From JBMOLK01 sp049325575 (GTDB lineage: Bacteria > Bacillota > Clostridia > Acetivibrionales > Acetivibrionaceae): a stretch of DNA of 34,599 bases. A program made the translations under genes and the position numbers. Position 1 is the stretch's first letter; the number at the start of each line of letters is the position of its first letter. Under the pieces are notes generated by a model that ran no database searches, was not told the origin of the DNA, and saw only the letters and a list, made by a program, of their open reading frames with translations. Below, piece by piece: positions 34,481 through 34,599 of the stretch. Location of the stretch: NCBI GenBank assembly GCA_049325575.1, contig JBMOLK010000314.1, positions 1 to 34,599 on the forward strand. Direction: 5' to 3'.

Positions 34481-34599
34481 TTATACTTTTCTATAGTCTT
34501 TAGGCTTTGTACCGGTGATCTTTTCGAAGTGCTGAAGAAAAAGATTATAGTTGGAATATCCTATTTCCCGGGCTATCTCGCAGGTCTTCATTGAAGTCT
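34481..34599 (-). CDS. C-terminal end of an AraC-family regulator (probably YesN-type), partial
   Basis: The last 38 codons of a gene cut by the right edge. They read CEIAREIGYSNYNLFLQHFE and then KITGTKPKDYRKV before TAA at 34483-34481, which is the second helix-turn-helix and terminal signature of AraC-family proteins. Its position upstream of lplA on the same strand matches Paenibacillus aldouronate clusters, where yesM-yesN precede lplA; it would be the response regulator controlling the operon. The 146-bp gap to lplA has no strong terminator and a TATAAA-like element in AT-rich DNA. Confidence 0.85.
   Translation of the reverse strand, partial: TSMKTCEIAREIGYSNYNLFLQHFEKITGTKPKDYRKV

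Overview
The window looks like chromosomal DNA of an anaerobic, endospore-forming, plant-fibre-degrading member of the Clostridia, close in style to the Ruminiclostridium / Clostridium cellulolyticum group. This rests on AT-rich DNA with strong AGGAGG ribosome-binding sites, spore-surface (CsxC-like) and LysM spore-type proteins, clostridial XylFGH and XylA, YesM/YesN-type two-component genes, and an aldouronate (glucuronoxylan) utilisation operon. Species identity is inferred, not demonstrated. No rRNA, tRNA, CRISPR array, insertion sequence or intact mobile element was seen.

Left part (1-3620, minus strand): the start of a LysM protein cut by the window edge; a secreted 654-residue protein made of two indel-free copies of a 315-residue propeller-like unit, whose promoter carries a near-perfect LexA (SOS) box; a short serine-recombinase fold protein that has lost its catalytic serine and arginines, next to a 78-residue unknown; and a remnant of a CBS-ACT (AcuB-like) gene with its middle deleted.

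3621-8285 (minus): a complete branched-chain amino acid ABC operon, livJ-livH-livM-livG-livF, ending in the CBS-ACT remnant and a terminator. A 19-bp perfect hairpin lies between livJ and livH.

8286-13039: a 505-bp non-coding stretch, then two tandem CsxC/SPOCS-type spore coat or exosporium genes on the plus strand (the second with a sigma-K-like promoter), then an aldo/keto reductase and a MocR-type regulator transcribed divergently from a shared, repeat-bearing control region.

13121-22538 (minus): a xylose-type sugar uptake and sensing locus. In transcription order it is a membrane-anchored sugar-binding sensor protein, a LytS/YesM-type histidine kinase, an AraC-type (YesN) response regulator, a second XylF-like lipoprotein, and then xylF-xylG-xylH behind their own weak-minus-35 promoter. 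A hairpin separates xylF from xylG.

22644-24542 (minus): a SprT-like zinc metallopeptidase gene and an AraC/GyrI-type regulator.

24813-34599 (minus): an aldouronate/xylan operon, lplA-lplB-lplC (oligosaccharide ABC importer), aguA (GH67 alpha-glucuronidase), a GH3 beta-xylosidase and xylA (xylose isomerase), with the end of an AraC/YesN-type regulator at the right edge. The order resembles the aldouronate clusters known from Paenibacillus. The enzymes would take imported glucuronic-acid-substituted xylo-oligosaccharides to xylose and xylulose.

A recurring architectural theme is that all three ABC importers have a strong, U-tract-less hairpin directly after the solute-binding-protein gene. 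This suggests a common way of making more binding protein than permease.
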